DNA of 57,533 nucleotides, from contig JAOKCF010000011.1 of the NCBI GenBank assembly GCA_028245195.1, forward strand, positions 1 through 57,533, read 5' to 3'. Source of the stretch: Vicingaceae bacterium. Lineage in GTDB: Bacteria > Bacteroidota > Bacteroidia > Flavobacteriales_E > Vicingaceae. A program made the position numbers and the translations under genes. The notes beneath the pieces are model-generated. The model had not been told where the DNA came from and did not search any database. It saw only the letters and a list, made by a program, of their open reading frames with translations. Within the stretch, counting starts at the first letter, position 1; every line of letters starts with the position of its first letter. Of this stretch, positions 15,094-25,062 are shown piece after piece.

Positions 15094-17511
15094 ATGATAG
15101 AATACGTAGGAGAAAACCTGATTGCAGGTCAAGTAGGAATTTTTTTAATCTTCCTAAGTTTTGTAGCAAGTTTATTATCAGTTGCTTTTTACTATAACTC
15201 ATCTGAACTTAGTTTAGAAGTAATTTCATGGAAAAAATGGGGGCGATTCTTTTTTCGTTTGCATTCTTTCGCCATGGCAGGATTAATAGGCATCCTGTTC
15301 TACCTTATTTACACCCATGCTTTCGAATATTATTACATCTGGAGGCATAGTTCTTCAGACATGTCAATGAAGTACATCATCTCTTCCTTCTGGGAAGGTC
15401 AAGAAGGGAGTACCATGTTGTGGGCGTTTTGGAACATCGTTTTAGGAAATGTTTTAATTTTCACCACCAAAAAGTGGGAAGGTGGTGTAATGACCATTTA
15501 TGCTACGGTTCAAGTTTTCTTGAGTGCAATGCTACTTGGTATTTTTCCTTTCGATATTCAAATAGGCAGTAATCCGTTTATTTTATTAAGAGAACATGCA
15601 GACATGTTTAACTTACCCTTTGTATCAAATCCGAACTACTTGGGATTTGTAGAAGGAAATGGGCTCAACCCTCTTTTACAAAACTATTGGATGACTATTC
15701 ACCCACCAACTGTATTTTTTGGGTTCGCCACCACTCTTATTCCATTTGCTTACGCATTAACAGCACTTTGGAAAAAAAGTTACCAAGAATGGATAAAACC
15801 GGCTCTGCCGTGGACGTTCTTTGGAATTGGAATTTTGGGCTTGGGTATTTTAATGGGCGGAGCTTGGGCTTATGAAGCACTAAGTTTTGGAGGTTTTTGG
15901 GCTTGGGATCCAGTTGAAAATTCTTCATTAGTACCGTGGTTAGTATTGGTTGGCGCAGGTCATCTAATGCTGATAAATAGGACAAAAATGAAGAGTATAT
16001 TTTCAGCTTTCGCTTTAGCCTTGTTTTCATTTCTATTGGTGGTTTATTCAACTTATCTTACTAAAAGTGGAATATTAGGTGAAACATCGGTTCACTCATT
16101 TGCAGATGGCTTGCCCGGACAATTAATTATTTTCTTATTGTTCTATTTATTTGTGGCCTTATTTTTCCTTTTCAAAAATGGAGGACAATTTCTCAAAAAA
16201 TCAGAAGAAGATGCATTCTGGAGCAGAGAGTTCTGGATGTTCTTAGGAGCATTAGTCTTGGTTATTTCGGCATTTCAAATCACACTTTCTACTTCTATTC
16301 CGGTTGTCAACGCATTATTCGGAACTACACTTGCCCCTCCGGCAAAACCAATTGAGCATTACAATTCATGGCAAATTCCGTTAACGATATTAGTTACTTT
16401 ATTCGTTGCCATCAGTCAATTTTTGAAATATAAAAAGACTGAGGTTGTACCCTTCTTTAAAAAGATCGCGCCTTCTTTTATGATTTCATTCGCAGCTGCC
16501 ATAATTATGGCTGTTCAACTGAAAATAAGAGACGTATTTTTAATCACTCTATTGTTCACTTCATTATTTGCCGTTTTAGCTAACCTAGATTATCTACTTC
16601 GAATCATAAAAGGAAATGTAAAAAAAGGAGGTTCCGCAATAGCACATGTTGGTTTTGGTTTGGTGATCCTAGGGTCACTTTTATCGGCAGGTAATAAAAA
16701 AATTATTTCCAAGAACAGAACTCAGGTTAACATCAATTTTGAAGACAACAAAAATGCGAACAACGAAAACGTTATGCTGTTGCGAAATGATACGATATTA
16801 ATGGATTCGTATTATATAACCTATACACAACGAAGAGTTGACGGTAAAAACGTTTACTTTGATATGGATTACTTGAAAGTAAATGAGAAAGGTAAATATC
16901 AGAAAGAGTTTAGGTTATCACCATTTGTTCAATTAAATGAACAAATGGGAAATGTACCCGAGCCTGACACGAAACATTTTATAGATAAAGATATATTCAC
17001 CCACATTACCTACGCTGATTTAGAAAATTTAGACTCTACTACTCAAGAGATTTATAGAGATTCTGATACATTAAACCTTAAAATCGGAGACTCCCTATTC
17101 ACCAGTAACTCAATTATTAAACTTTCTAATTTTGAGCGAAACATTGATAAAGAGAAACTAAGATTACTAGAGAGTGATATTGCCTTGGGGGTTAAAATTA
17201 CAGCTAAAACATTGGAAGGGAAGTACTTTGAAGCTAATCCAATTATGGTTATTCGAGGCAATAACATCTTCTCTATTAATTCAGAAATAGACGAACTTGG
17301 TTTGCAGTTTGGGTTCGCAGGAATTGATCCTGACACAGAAAAGCTAAAAATATTGTTAGCCGAGAAGAATAAAAATTCAGGAGATTTCGTCATTATGCAA
17401 GCGTTAGTCTTTCCATACATTAATGTGTTATGGGTTGGTATTATAGTGATGGTTTTGGGAAGTTTATTAGCCGCCTGGAATAGAATTAGAAGTAATAAAT
17501 CTTCTAACTAA
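15094..17511 (+). CDS. ccmF: Cytochrome c heme lyase CcmF
   Basis: 805-residue polytopic protein, longer than typical proteobacterial CcmF (about 650). The heme-handling WWD domain, GGFWAWDPVENSSLVPWL, lies near residue 266-283, and family histidines occur in IHPPTVFFG and TSVHSFADG. The last third is a large periplasmic domain (about 550-770) closed by one C-terminal helix. It attaches heme from CcmE to apocytochrome c. No CcmG, CcmH or CcmI follows, which matches a reduced Ccm system. No clear terminator separates it from the next gene. Confidence 0.94.
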   Translation: MIEYVGENLIAGQVGIFLIFLSFVASLLSVAFYYNSSELSLEVISWKKWGRFFFRLHSFAMAGLIGILFYLIYTHAFEYYYIWRHSSSDMSMKYIISSFWEGQEGSTMLWAFWNIVLGNVLIFTTKKWEGGVMTIYATVQVFLSAMLLGIFPFDIQIGSNPFILLREHADMFNLPFVSNPNYLGFVEGNGLNPLLQNYWMTIHPPTVFFGFATTLIPFAYALTALWKKSYQEWIKPALPWTFFGIGILGLGILMGGAWAYEALSFGGFWAWDPVENSSLVPWLVLVGAGHLMLINRTKMKSIFSAFALALFSFLLVVYSTYLTKSGILGETSVHSFADGLPGQLIIFLLFYLFVALFFLFKNGGQFLKKSEEDAFWSREFWMFLGALVLVISAFQITLSTSIPVVNALFGTTLAPPAKPIEHYNSWQIPLTILVTLFVAISQFLKYKKTEVVPFFKKIAPSFMISFAAAIIMAVQLKIRDVFLITLLFTSLFAVLANLDYLLRIIKGNVKKGGSAIAHVGFGLVILGSLLSAGNKKIISKNRTQVNINFEDNKNANNENVMLLRNDTILMDSYYITYTQRRVDGKNVYFDMDYLKVNEKGKYQKEFRLSPFVQLNEQMGNVPEPDTKHFIDKDIFTHITYADLENLDSTTQEIYRDSDTLNLKIGDSLFTSNSIIKLSNFERNIDKEKLRLLESDIALGVKITAKTLEGKYFEANPIMVIRGNNIFSINSEIDELGLQFGFAGIDPDTEKLKILLAEKNKNSGDFVIMQALVFPYINVLWVGIIVMVLGSLLAAWNRIRSNKSSN

Positions 17512-17560
17512 TTAGTAATTTTTAGATTATATTTATTCCGTTAAATAACACCATAGAGGT

Positions 17561-18355
17561 ATGAATGCTAAACAACAAATTAAAAAAGTTACTATAGTTG
17601 GCGCAGGAAATGTAGCTCACAACTTTGCGCTTGCTTTTAGAAATACAGGTTACATTATTCATGAGGTTTATAGTAGAACTCAACGTTCAGCCATGTTACT
17701 AAGTCAGGCTATGAATACCAACTACACCACTGATTTGAATAATCTAAGAGCTGATACAGATCTTTTTATTTTAGCAGTAAATGACGATGCTTTAGCTGAT
17801 ATCGTTTGTGCCATCAAAGTAAAAAACGTACCCATTGTTCATACTTCCGGCTCTACTCCTATTGATGTGTTTGAGCCATGTGGGTTTAAACATTATGGAA
17901 TTTTCTACCCTGTGCAATCCTTTCAAAAAAATGAAACAGAGAGCTTAGAGCTGATTCCAATCTGCGTTGAAGCCAATGACTCGAAAACTGAAGACTTATT
18001 TCTGAGCTTAGCTAAATCAATGTCGAGAAAGGTGTACGCTATGGATTCAGAAAAGCGAAAAGCACTTCACGTTGCTGCAGTTTTTGCCAACAACTTCAGC
18101 AATCATTTATTCCATATAGCAGGAGAAATATTAGATAAAAAGCAAATTCCATTTGATGTTATTAGACCCTTGGTAGAGAAGACAGCTGATAAAATCAGAC
18201 ACGAAAAGCCAATTAATGCTCAAACTGGCCCTGCTGTTAGAAACGATAAAAAGGTAATTGATAGTCACCTAAAATATTTAGCAAGTAACCCCGAATATCA
18301 AAAAATCTACGACTTGATTACCACTGATATTTACAAAGCACAACAAAGCAAATAA
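17561..18355 (+). CDS. Rossmann-fold DUF2520 oxidoreductase-like protein
   Basis: 264 residues: an N-terminal NAD(P)-binding motif VGAGNVA (13-19), DLFILAVNDDALADI (67-81) and HTSGSTP (about 97-103), then an all-helical DUF2520 domain (about 130-260) with HVAAVFANNFSNHL. The fold resembles ketopantoate reductase and pyrroline-5-carboxylate reductase; PanG-type ketopantoate reductase is one candidate activity, but the substrate is not proven by sequence. It lies one base before kdsC, a pairing frequent in this phylum. Confidence 0.8.
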   Translation: MNAKQQIKKVTIVGAGNVAHNFALAFRNTGYIIHEVYSRTQRSAMLLSQAMNTNYTTDLNNLRADTDLFILAVNDDALADIVCAIKVKNVPIVHTSGSTPIDVFEPCGFKHYGIFYPVQSFQKNETESLELIPICVEANDSKTEDLFLSLAKSMSRKVYAMDSEKRKALHVAAVFANNFSNHLFHIAGEILDKKQIPFDVIRPLVEKTADKIRHEKPINAQTGPAVRNDKKVIDSHLKYLASNPEYQKIYDLITTDIYKAQQSK

Positions 18356-18356
18356 T

Positions 18357-18878
18357 ATGTCAAACATCAAAGCCAAGCTTAGACCAATTGCAGCTTTCAT
18401 TTTAGACGTTGATGGTGTTTTAACAGACGGAATGGTTATTACCTTGCCAGATGGCGAACAAGCTCGAAGAATGAACATCAAAGACGGTTATGCCTTGCAG
18501 CATGCTGTAAAAAAAGGCTATCACATATCTATTATCAGCGGAGGCACATCAGAAAGTGTTCGAAAACGATTAAATACGCTAGGAATTACAGAAGTCAACT
18601 TAGCTTGTAAGAATAAGGTTGAAGTATTTGAAAAACTCAAAGAAAAATTTGGACTTACAAAGGAACAGATCCTCTACATGGGTGACGACATTCCTGATTA
18701 CAAAGTAATGCAGAGAGTCGGGTTTGCAGCTTGTCCAAATGACGCAGCTGAAGAGATCAAAAGTATCTCGGATTACATTTCATCAAAAAAAGGCGGTGAA
18801 GGCTGTGTGAGAGATTTAATTGAACAAGTTCTAAAGCTGCAAGGGAAGTGGTTTGATGAAGACAGTTTCGAGTGGTAA
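18357..18878 (+). CDS. kdsC: KdsC-like HAD phosphatase (Kdo 8-phosphate phosphatase)
   Basis: 173 residues of the cap-less HAD class: DVDGVLTDG with nucleophile Asp17 and Asp19, ISGG as motif II, Lys in ACKNKVEVFEKL, and MGDDIPD as the final acidic motif. It removes phosphate from Kdo 8-phosphate for lipopolysaccharide core synthesis. Relatives acting on similar sugar acids exist, so the substrate is by family. It ends two bases from a convergent gene. Confidence 0.88.
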   Translation: MSNIKAKLRPIAAFILDVDGVLTDGMVITLPDGEQARRMNIKDGYALQHAVKKGYHISIISGGTSESVRKRLNTLGITEVNLACKNKVEVFEKLKEKFGLTKEQILYMGDDIPDYKVMQRVGFAACPNDAAEEIKSISDYISSKKGGEGCVRDLIEQVLKLQGKWFDEDSFEW

Positions 18879-18880
18879 GC

Positions 18881-20641
18881 CTAGTACAAGTCAAATAGCA
18901 TTGCATCAAACGCAGAGATTAGAAAATCTGTCTTTTCTTCATTCCTGATATAAACAGCTAGTTCGCTGTTATCTGAAGTGCATTTTGGAATCTTTAACTG
19001 GTAGCGATAACTCAACCATTGATCTTTTTCTTTTGCAGGAACTTCGTTAAGTAAAAACCAAGAGTAATAACTACTATTTCCATCCATATCTTTTATTTCA
19101 GCAATCAACTTTGCATTTTCAGAGCTGTTCAATTCCAATTCCAATCGACTTGTTTCAATTTCTAAATAGTAACCTCGACTTAATTTAGAACAAGTTCCCA
19201 GATTGTATTTTATTATAACACCATATTCTTTGCTAGAGTAATCAAAATACGTAGTTTGATTTGCTATTCTCTGTTGATTTATAGCATCAAAAACTAGACT
19301 CGTATCTAACAACAACTCCTTCTGCGCATTGAACGGCAATATTTCTCTGCTACCCCCTATCCGAAATTGATTCGGCTCACTGACACCAAATGTTGCGACG
19401 TACTTTTTAGCGGTCATGTCCCAAGATGAAATAATATTTTCTTTGTATTGAAAGGATTGAAATAAATTGAGTCCAATTAATCCGACTATCAAAATTTTTA
19501 ACAAAATATTCAATAGCCTTTTACCATAATACGAATCAAAAAGAGTTGCTAAAAGAAAAGCTATTAATGCATAGAAATCTACAAAGGACCGCTGACCAAA
19601 AGAAGAACCGTAGAACCAATTCCACCAAGATGAAACAATATAAATTAATGTTGAAAGGAACAGTAATAAACTGAAAAATTGAACGCGACTTTTCTTGAAC
19701 AGTTTTGGCAAGGCAAAAAGAGAAAGTGCAGCAAGAGGTGTGTATACAAACCAGCCTTTTCTAAATCCGAACAATGCTTCCTTAACCTTAGGCTTAGACC
19801 AATAGAAACCTTCCTCTCCATAAGACCAAACCAACCAATCTCCCGTCTGCAAGTTCCAAAGGTAAAACTGAATAATAACCGGCAATAAACCAACAATTAA
19901 GGCTATCATCCAAGTTTTAAAAGTCACTGTTCCAAAACTCTCAATTATCCCCTTACTTCCTTGCAACAGCAGAGGAAGTAACAAAATTACAACTCCGTTT
20001 ATAGGTCGAATTACAACGATTAACCCTAAGAAAAAACCTGCGAGAATAAAAGATAATGACTTTTTACTAGAAAAGAAATTAGCAGTGTAGAATAAAAAGG
20101 CAGACACAGTAAAGAAGGAGTAAACATGTGTCATACTGGGTGAAAGAACCGCGTATAGAAATAAATTACTTCCTAAAGAAATTCCCAGGAGGCTCCAAAA
20201 AATAAAAGACTCTTTCAAGTTCAACAATCGCAACCAGAGAAAAATAAATGCTAATCCTAAGAACAAATAAAACAATGACCCTACATTGATAGACTTTTTT
20301 GCTCTTGGTGAATAGGGATCGAAAGATTCGCCAACAATGAAGGAATGAAATTCAGCGATTTTATAAAATGGTGCCATGCAAACTGCAGCGCCAACAAAGC
20401 ATTTATTTACAATTCGACCATTATATTCCATCATAAAATCAGAATTTTTCTCCTGATTTTCAATGGTTCCGTTATGGTAATAGTTTACCAAGTATTGATA
20501 ATAGCCGATTCCGTCACCAGAAATAATTTGAGAATTGTATTTACCATCAGCCGTCTTCCACGACAACTGTGTCATCAACACAACTAATAGTATTCCTAAT
20601 AGCCAATATTTAAATTTAGAAAATAGATTAGTGAACTTCAA
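18881..20641 (-). CDS. GT-C-like polytopic membrane protein
   Basis: 586 residues: an N-terminal helix, then a periplasmic loop with the acidic GDGIGYYQYL motif (about residues 42-51), ten or so more hydrophobic segments to about residue 410, and a C-terminal soluble beta-rich domain (about 430-586). This order is that of GT39/GT83-type lipid-sugar-dependent transferases, with the early Asp as the catalytic candidate. Weak similarity only; the donor and acceptor are unknown. It follows the DUF5916 gene in the same direction with a 9-base gap. Confidence 0.6.
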   Translation of the reverse strand: MKFTNLFSKFKYWLLGILLVVLMTQLSWKTADGKYNSQIISGDGIGYYQYLVNYYHNGTIENQEKNSDFMMEYNGRIVNKCFVGAAVCMAPFYKIAEFHSFIVGESFDPYSPRAKKSINVGSLFYLFLGLAFIFLWLRLLNLKESFIFWSLLGISLGSNLFLYAVLSPSMTHVYSFFTVSAFLFYTANFFSSKKSLSFILAGFFLGLIVVIRPINGVVILLLPLLLQGSKGIIESFGTVTFKTWMIALIVGLLPVIIQFYLWNLQTGDWLVWSYGEEGFYWSKPKVKEALFGFRKGWFVYTPLAALSLFALPKLFKKSRVQFFSLLLFLSTLIYIVSSWWNWFYGSSFGQRSFVDFYALIAFLLATLFDSYYGKRLLNILLKILIVGLIGLNLFQSFQYKENIISSWDMTAKKYVATFGVSEPNQFRIGGSREILPFNAQKELLLDTSLVFDAINQQRIANQTTYFDYSSKEYGVIIKYNLGTCSKLSRGYYLEIETSRLELELNSSENAKLIAEIKDMDGNSSYYSWFLLNEVPAKEKDQWLSYRYQLKIPKCTSDNSELAVYIRNEEKTDFLISAFDAMLFDLY

Positions 20642-20650
20642 TACTGTCGA

Positions 20651-23101
20651 TTAACGATTCTTCTTTTTCAAACTTAGGTAATCAATAAAATATAGCACTT
20701 TAATAGAAAGGTTATTAATTTGTGGAGATTGGAGAGTCTGCTCTAAATCATTAAAGTAGTTACGTTCTAATGGATCTCCATTCTGAGAAATTACATTCTT
20801 CCAAACCACATTAATATCACTTCCAGGAGCAAAACGCCACCTAAACCCTAAATCTATATTGAAAGCATTAAAACTTGTATTCTCGTTCAACACATTAGAG
20901 GAATTTTCTCCTTCATCATATAGTATTTCTGTTAAACTTCCATCAAATTCAAGGTCATATAATTTATCATAGGTGGCAGTGGACCAATAATGGCGTAAAT
21001 TTAAATTAAGTGCCATTTTATTATTAAAAATGTAATTCGATGTGATAGATGCAATGTGGACGTCAATGCCCCTTCTTCCCATAGTTAGTTTATCGTTATT
21101 CGCATTTCGATTAGCTGAAATCGCATATCCAATCTCATTTTCACTTTGTTCCCAAGTAAAATCAAAAACAAAGAAAAGCTTATCATTTGGACGAATTCTT
21201 GGAGACAGATATAGTCGCGTATAATATCGCCCAGCTTCATCGAAAACTCTATTTTGGTAACGTATGTCAAAAGCGAATGGGCGACTGTAATCGGTAGAAA
21301 TAAACCCTCCAAAAGAAACATTTCTAGGAAATTTATAATACTGGTCAAATGTTCTGGTTTCGAAAAAGTCGTAGGTTTCAATAGGTTCCGCTCCTGCATT
21401 TAAACCAAAGGCATTAAATTTTTTAGTGCTACAAACCGTTTCCCAAGAAGCAGCAAAGTTAGCAAAATGATCGGGCTTAAAGATTCTTGAGTAGGTGACT
21501 TCGACGTTGTGTCTCCAAAAGTTAAAATATTTTTTTGTTTCATAATTTTGAAGTCGAACAGAACCAACTGTTTCTTGAGTGTTAAAAATCATTTGAAAGC
21601 CTAAATCATTCGGATTAAAACGATCCGTTATAATTTCATGAGAAAGGGAATAGGTAAGGTTTCCACTAATTTTTTCGACTGCCGCACTTCCCTTCTGCCC
21701 TGTATTTACTTTTCCGTTTTTAAATTGATTACTAACTGCCCCTGCAGCGCTTACGGCATACTTATTTTGCTTGTCTGCCAATTGAAAATCAACTTGACTT
21801 ACGTTTGCGTCTCTATTCTCTCCTTGGCGCATAACGTTTGTGTTGGTGAACGTAACAAAAGAGTTGTTTCGAATAACTTGATCTAATACCAGAACGTTAT
21901 AATTGGTCAGTGTATTGGTTTGAAAGTTTCTTTTTTCTTTAGTTTCAGAGTTTTCAATTTCCGCAAATTCATTCCCTTCAATTGCATTAAAGAAACCCAT
22001 TCCTAGCCCTCTTTTTGTCCTACCTGATAGTTTTGTGGCATTAAGAAGTTGACTTTGATTGGGGTTTCCTCTGAAGCGTTCCAACGTATCTAATTGCCCG
22101 AATGAATTACCAAAATCATAAGGCACGCCACCTATTCTTCTAGAATAAAACAACCCTGCTTTGTTAAACAATTCAACTCCTTCGGTAAAAAACTGCCTAT
22201 TCTCGTTGAACTGAACTTCAAACTGCGATAAATTCAAAACTTGATTATCAAACCTTGCTTGACCAAAATCAGGTATCAATGTCATATCAACCGTAAATGC
22301 ATCGTTAATTCCATACTTCACATCCATTCCAATATTCTCCGAATTACTAAATGAATTACCATTCGTTGAGTTATTTTCTACATAAGCAGAAGCATATGGG
22401 AAAAAGAATAATCGAACAGGAGGCTTAATATTTTTTATCCCTTTTATACTTCCAGTTTGAGTCAAAAAGCCATCAACCGTAGGATTTACAAAATTCCAAT
22501 ATGACCGTTCTCTATTTCTTCTAATTTCCCTGCCAAAATTGATCCCCCAGTGTTGCTCCTCTACTTCCGGGAATCGCAGTGCCGACCAAGGAATCTTGAA
22601 TTCAGCAGTCCATCCTTTGTCATCAATGTTAGTAGCAGTTTCCCACACTACATCCCAACTTAAACTTTCATCATCATTAGAATATTTGGTATCAAATTGA
22701 ACTCCAGAAGGTGTAATTCCAAGACCTTCTCCATTAATTCCATCTCGGTAGGTGTTAAAGGCAACGAAGAAAAAATCCGAATTCCCAAGCTGGTCTCTTT
22801 CCGTTAAAAACACATACATACTATCTGGATTATCATACATTCGAGCAGCTACATATAGCGCTTCGTCGTCGTACGTCAGTTTCACTTCTGTTTGGTAAGT
22901 CGGCCCTTGACCAGGTCTTGGAGTAGTTTGTTTAAAACCGGTTACGAAAAGTATTTTACTCCAAAAGTCATCCTCTATTACTCCGTCAATGGTTGGAGCA
23001 GATTCGGTGGACTGAATATTAAAATTCAATTTTTCAATCTCCGCAACTTGAGCAAAACTCGAACTGAAGCCAAGTAAACATATAACAACTAATAACCTCA
23101 T
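20651..23101 (-). CDS. DUF5916 outer-membrane protein with CBM9-like domain
   Basis: 816 residues with a signal peptide (1-18, ending SFAQ). Residues about 30-220 form a carbohydrate-binding-family-9-like beta-sandwich (TIDGVIEDDFW, LYVAARMYDNPD, WTAEFKIPWSALRF). The rest is the DUF5916 region: alternating short strands, turns rich in N/G/D and aromatic strand ends to the last residue, the look of an outer-membrane beta-barrel. The family is common in Bacteroidota and its ligand is unknown. The two genes on this strand after it may or may not be functionally linked. Confidence 0.85.
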   Translation of the reverse strand: MRLLVVICLLGFSSSFAQVAEIEKLNFNIQSTESAPTIDGVIEDDFWSKILFVTGFKQTTPRPGQGPTYQTEVKLTYDDEALYVAARMYDNPDSMYVFLTERDQLGNSDFFFVAFNTYRDGINGEGLGITPSGVQFDTKYSNDDESLSWDVVWETATNIDDKGWTAEFKIPWSALRFPEVEEQHWGINFGREIRRNRERSYWNFVNPTVDGFLTQTGSIKGIKNIKPPVRLFFFPYASAYVENNSTNGNSFSNSENIGMDVKYGINDAFTVDMTLIPDFGQARFDNQVLNLSQFEVQFNENRQFFTEGVELFNKAGLFYSRRIGGVPYDFGNSFGQLDTLERFRGNPNQSQLLNATKLSGRTKRGLGMGFFNAIEGNEFAEIENSETKEKRNFQTNTLTNYNVLVLDQVIRNNSFVTFTNTNVMRQGENRDANVSQVDFQLADKQNKYAVSAAGAVSNQFKNGKVNTGQKGSAAVEKISGNLTYSLSHEIITDRFNPNDLGFQMIFNTQETVGSVRLQNYETKKYFNFWRHNVEVTYSRIFKPDHFANFAASWETVCSTKKFNAFGLNAGAEPIETYDFFETRTFDQYYKFPRNVSFGGFISTDYSRPFAFDIRYQNRVFDEAGRYYTRLYLSPRIRPNDKLFFVFDFTWEQSENEIGYAISANRNANNDKLTMGRRGIDVHIASITSNYIFNNKMALNLNLRHYWSTATYDKLYDLEFDGSLTEILYDEGENSSNVLNENTSFNAFNIDLGFRWRFAPGSDINVVWKNVISQNGDPLERNYFNDLEQTLQSPQINNLSIKVLYFIDYLSLKKKNR

Positions 23102-23174
23102 TTAATATCTATTGGCTCAATTGGGTGAAAAATAAAATTTTAATTGGTGTAACTCTATTTTTGTGACAAACGGT

Positions 23175-24191
23175 TTATTTTTCTATGCCAATAATTCTAT
23201 TCCAAAGACCGGTTAAGGCTGAATTCATTCCCTTAAAGTTTTGTTTCTTCTGTTCAACTTTTAACTCGCCATTTTGTTTTGAAATTAGATAGGTAAAAAC
23301 AAAATCACCCTTCCCTTTATCAAACCCTTCAGTTAATCCAAAACGTAAATCATTCATCGCAATTCCATTAGTTGTTTTTTCAACGGTATAGAAACCTTTT
23401 GTTAACTGTATCAATCTTTCAATTTGATGGTCATTCCGATACGGATAAAGCAATGCTTCGTTTTTCTGAAACTCGAAGAATTCTATGTTTTGATGCGCAT
23501 CAAAAAGAGAGTAATAAGTAATCAAAAAGTGATCTTTTAATTCAATGTTCGAAGTCCATAAAACTGCATTTAATGGCGTTGGTCGGCTATCAAACCGTGT
23601 GTATTCAAATCCTTTTTTAGTCAGAGCCTTCTCAAAAACTTCATCAACATATAGCTTTACCCCTAAAGTAAACAATAAATAAACAGAGCTAATAACTAAG
23701 CCTAATCTATTCCATTTCCTTCTTTCAGGGCTATTCCTTTTTAAAAAAAGAACCACCATTAAACAGAGTAAAAATGGTAAGGTGTACATTGGGTCTATAA
23801 CAAAAATAGACTGAATGGCAATTCTCCACTCCATAGGCCAAAGCAACTGAGTCCCCCAAGTTGTGAAAATATCTAGCAAAGGATGCGTAAAAATGGCCCA
23901 GAACATTAATTGGGTCCAGCCCCACCAATTTACCTGCTTTTTCTTGCGATAAATCTTGTCAATCAAAATACCTAATAGCGGAGCAACGAGTATGGCAAAA
24001 ACAATGGAATGCGAAAATCCCCGATGAATTTCCAAACGACTAACGGTGTCGAGAAATAAACCGGGGATTGTATCTAAATCAGGTATGGTACCTCCTATTG
24101 CGCCCCAAAGAATTGCTTTGTTGCCCACTTTCTTACCCAATACGGCTTCGCCAACAGCTCCACCAAGCACAATTTGAGTAAGAGAATCCAA
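23175..24191 (-). CDS. YdjM/DUF457-like membrane metal-dependent hydrolase
   Basis: 338 residues. The N-terminus MDSLTQIVLGGAVGEA and the motifs IPDLD, HRGFSHSIVF and THPLLDIFTTWG supply the conserved His and Asp ligands of the LexA-binding/YdjM family of inner-membrane hydrolases. About five helices occupy residues 60-190; the C-terminal 140 residues are soluble. The biochemical substrate of the family is not established. It lies 10 bases after the DUF3127 gene, in an operon with ppi and rdgB. Confidence 0.85.
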   Translation of the reverse strand: MDSLTQIVLGGAVGEAVLGKKVGNKAILWGAIGGTIPDLDTIPGLFLDTVSRLEIHRGFSHSIVFAILVAPLLGILIDKIYRKKKQVNWWGWTQLMFWAIFTHPLLDIFTTWGTQLLWPMEWRIAIQSIFVIDPMYTLPFLLCLMVVLFLKRNSPERRKWNRLGLVISSVYLLFTLGVKLYVDEVFEKALTKKGFEYTRFDSRPTPLNAVLWTSNIELKDHFLITYYSLFDAHQNIEFFEFQKNEALLYPYRNDHQIERLIQLTKGFYTVEKTTNGIAMNDLRFGLTEGFDKGKGDFVFTYLISKQNGELKVEQKKQNFKGMNSALTGLWNRIIGIEK

Positions 24192-24201
24192 TTTTGTTTA
24201 A

Positions 24202-24588
24202 TTAGAAAGGTAAATCATCGTCTTCTGCGTCAGAACTTAAGTCTGCCATATTCAGTGAGCTTGGGTCATCGGTTGGAGGAGGTGGTGTGTTTCCACCTGC
24301 TCCTTGACTTCCTATAGGATCAATTTTCCAAGCATCAATGTTGTGGTAATATTTTCCATTGTACTCTCTAGAAGATACATTGAATGCAACTTCTACCTCT
24401 GCTCCTGGATTAAATTTGGCCAACATGTCAATTTTCTCATCACCAAAAACGCCAAAACAAACATCCGGGTTGTACTGCGCACCTGTATCCACTACAAATG
24501 ATTGCTTTCTCCAGCCTTTTCCGGCCTTACTTGTTCCACTCTCTACATCGAGAATGGTCTTAATTCTTCCTTTTATTGCTAAACTCAT
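24202..24588 (-). CDS. DUF3127 OB-fold-like protein with SSB-type C-terminal tip
   Basis: 128 residues in two parts. Residues 1-90 match DUF3127, a small beta-barrel-like domain seen widely in Bacteroidota (GRIKTILDVESGTSKAG, KQSFVVDT, VEVAFNVSSREYNGKYYHNIDAWKI). Residues 91-128 are a disordered Gly/Pro/Ser linker ending in the acidic tip EDDDLPF, which resembles the DDDIPF tail of bacterial single-stranded DNA-binding protein, the docking site for RecQ, RecO, PriA and others. DNA binding has not been shown for this family as far as I know. It is 5 bases after the cyclophilin gene. Confidence 0.82.
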   Translation of the reverse strand: MSLAIKGRIKTILDVESGTSKAGKGWRKQSFVVDTGAQYNPDVCFGVFGDEKIDMLAKFNPGAEVEVAFNVSSREYNGKYYHNIDAWKIDPIGSQGAGGNTPPPPTDDPSSLNMADLSSDAEDDDLPF

Positions 24589-24593
24589 AATTT

Positions 24594-25028
24594 CTATACT
24601 TCTATAATTTCAATTTTATTGATTTTATCTCCTGCGTTGATGGAATCAATTACATCAAGTCCTTCGATTACCTTTCCAAAACAAGTGTGGTTTCTGTCTA
24701 AGTGCGCAGTATTGTTTCTGCTGTGGCAAATGAAAAATTGAGAACCGCCTGTATTTCTTCCAGCGTGAGCCATGGAAAGAACTCCTTTGTCGTGAAATTG
24801 ATTCTCACCGTCTAATTCGCAATCAATAGAATAACCTGGTCCGCCTGCTCCTGTTCCATCAGGGCAACCACCTTGAATTACAAAATCAGGAATTACTCTA
24901 TGAAAAGTCAATCCATCGTAGAAACCATCTTTCGATAGTTTAACGAAATTCTCAACTGTTTTTGGTGTATCTTTCTCGTAAAACTCAACGAGCATTTCTC
25001 CTTTATCAGTGTTTATCTTTGCTTGCAT
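24594..25028 (-). CDS. Peptidyl-prolyl cis-trans isomerase, cyclophilin type
   Basis: 144-residue cytoplasmic cyclophilin (no signal peptide). It has [15 protein letters not shown] with the catalytic Arg, GNP-less [24 protein letters not shown] and the late [15 protein letters not shown]. It speeds Xaa-Pro bond isomerisation. It is in the rdgB operon, 34 bases downstream of rdgB. Confidence 0.94.
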   Translation of the reverse strand: MQAKINTDKGEMLVEFYEKDTPKTVENFVKLSKDGFYDGLTFHRVIPDFVIQGGCPDGTGAGGPGYSIDCELDGENQFHDKGVLSMAHAGRNTGGSQFFICHSRNNTAHLDRNHTCFGKVIEGLDVIDSINAGDKINKIEIIEV

Positions 25029-25062
25029 AAATATTTTTTGAACTGTAAAATTAAGGATTCAA

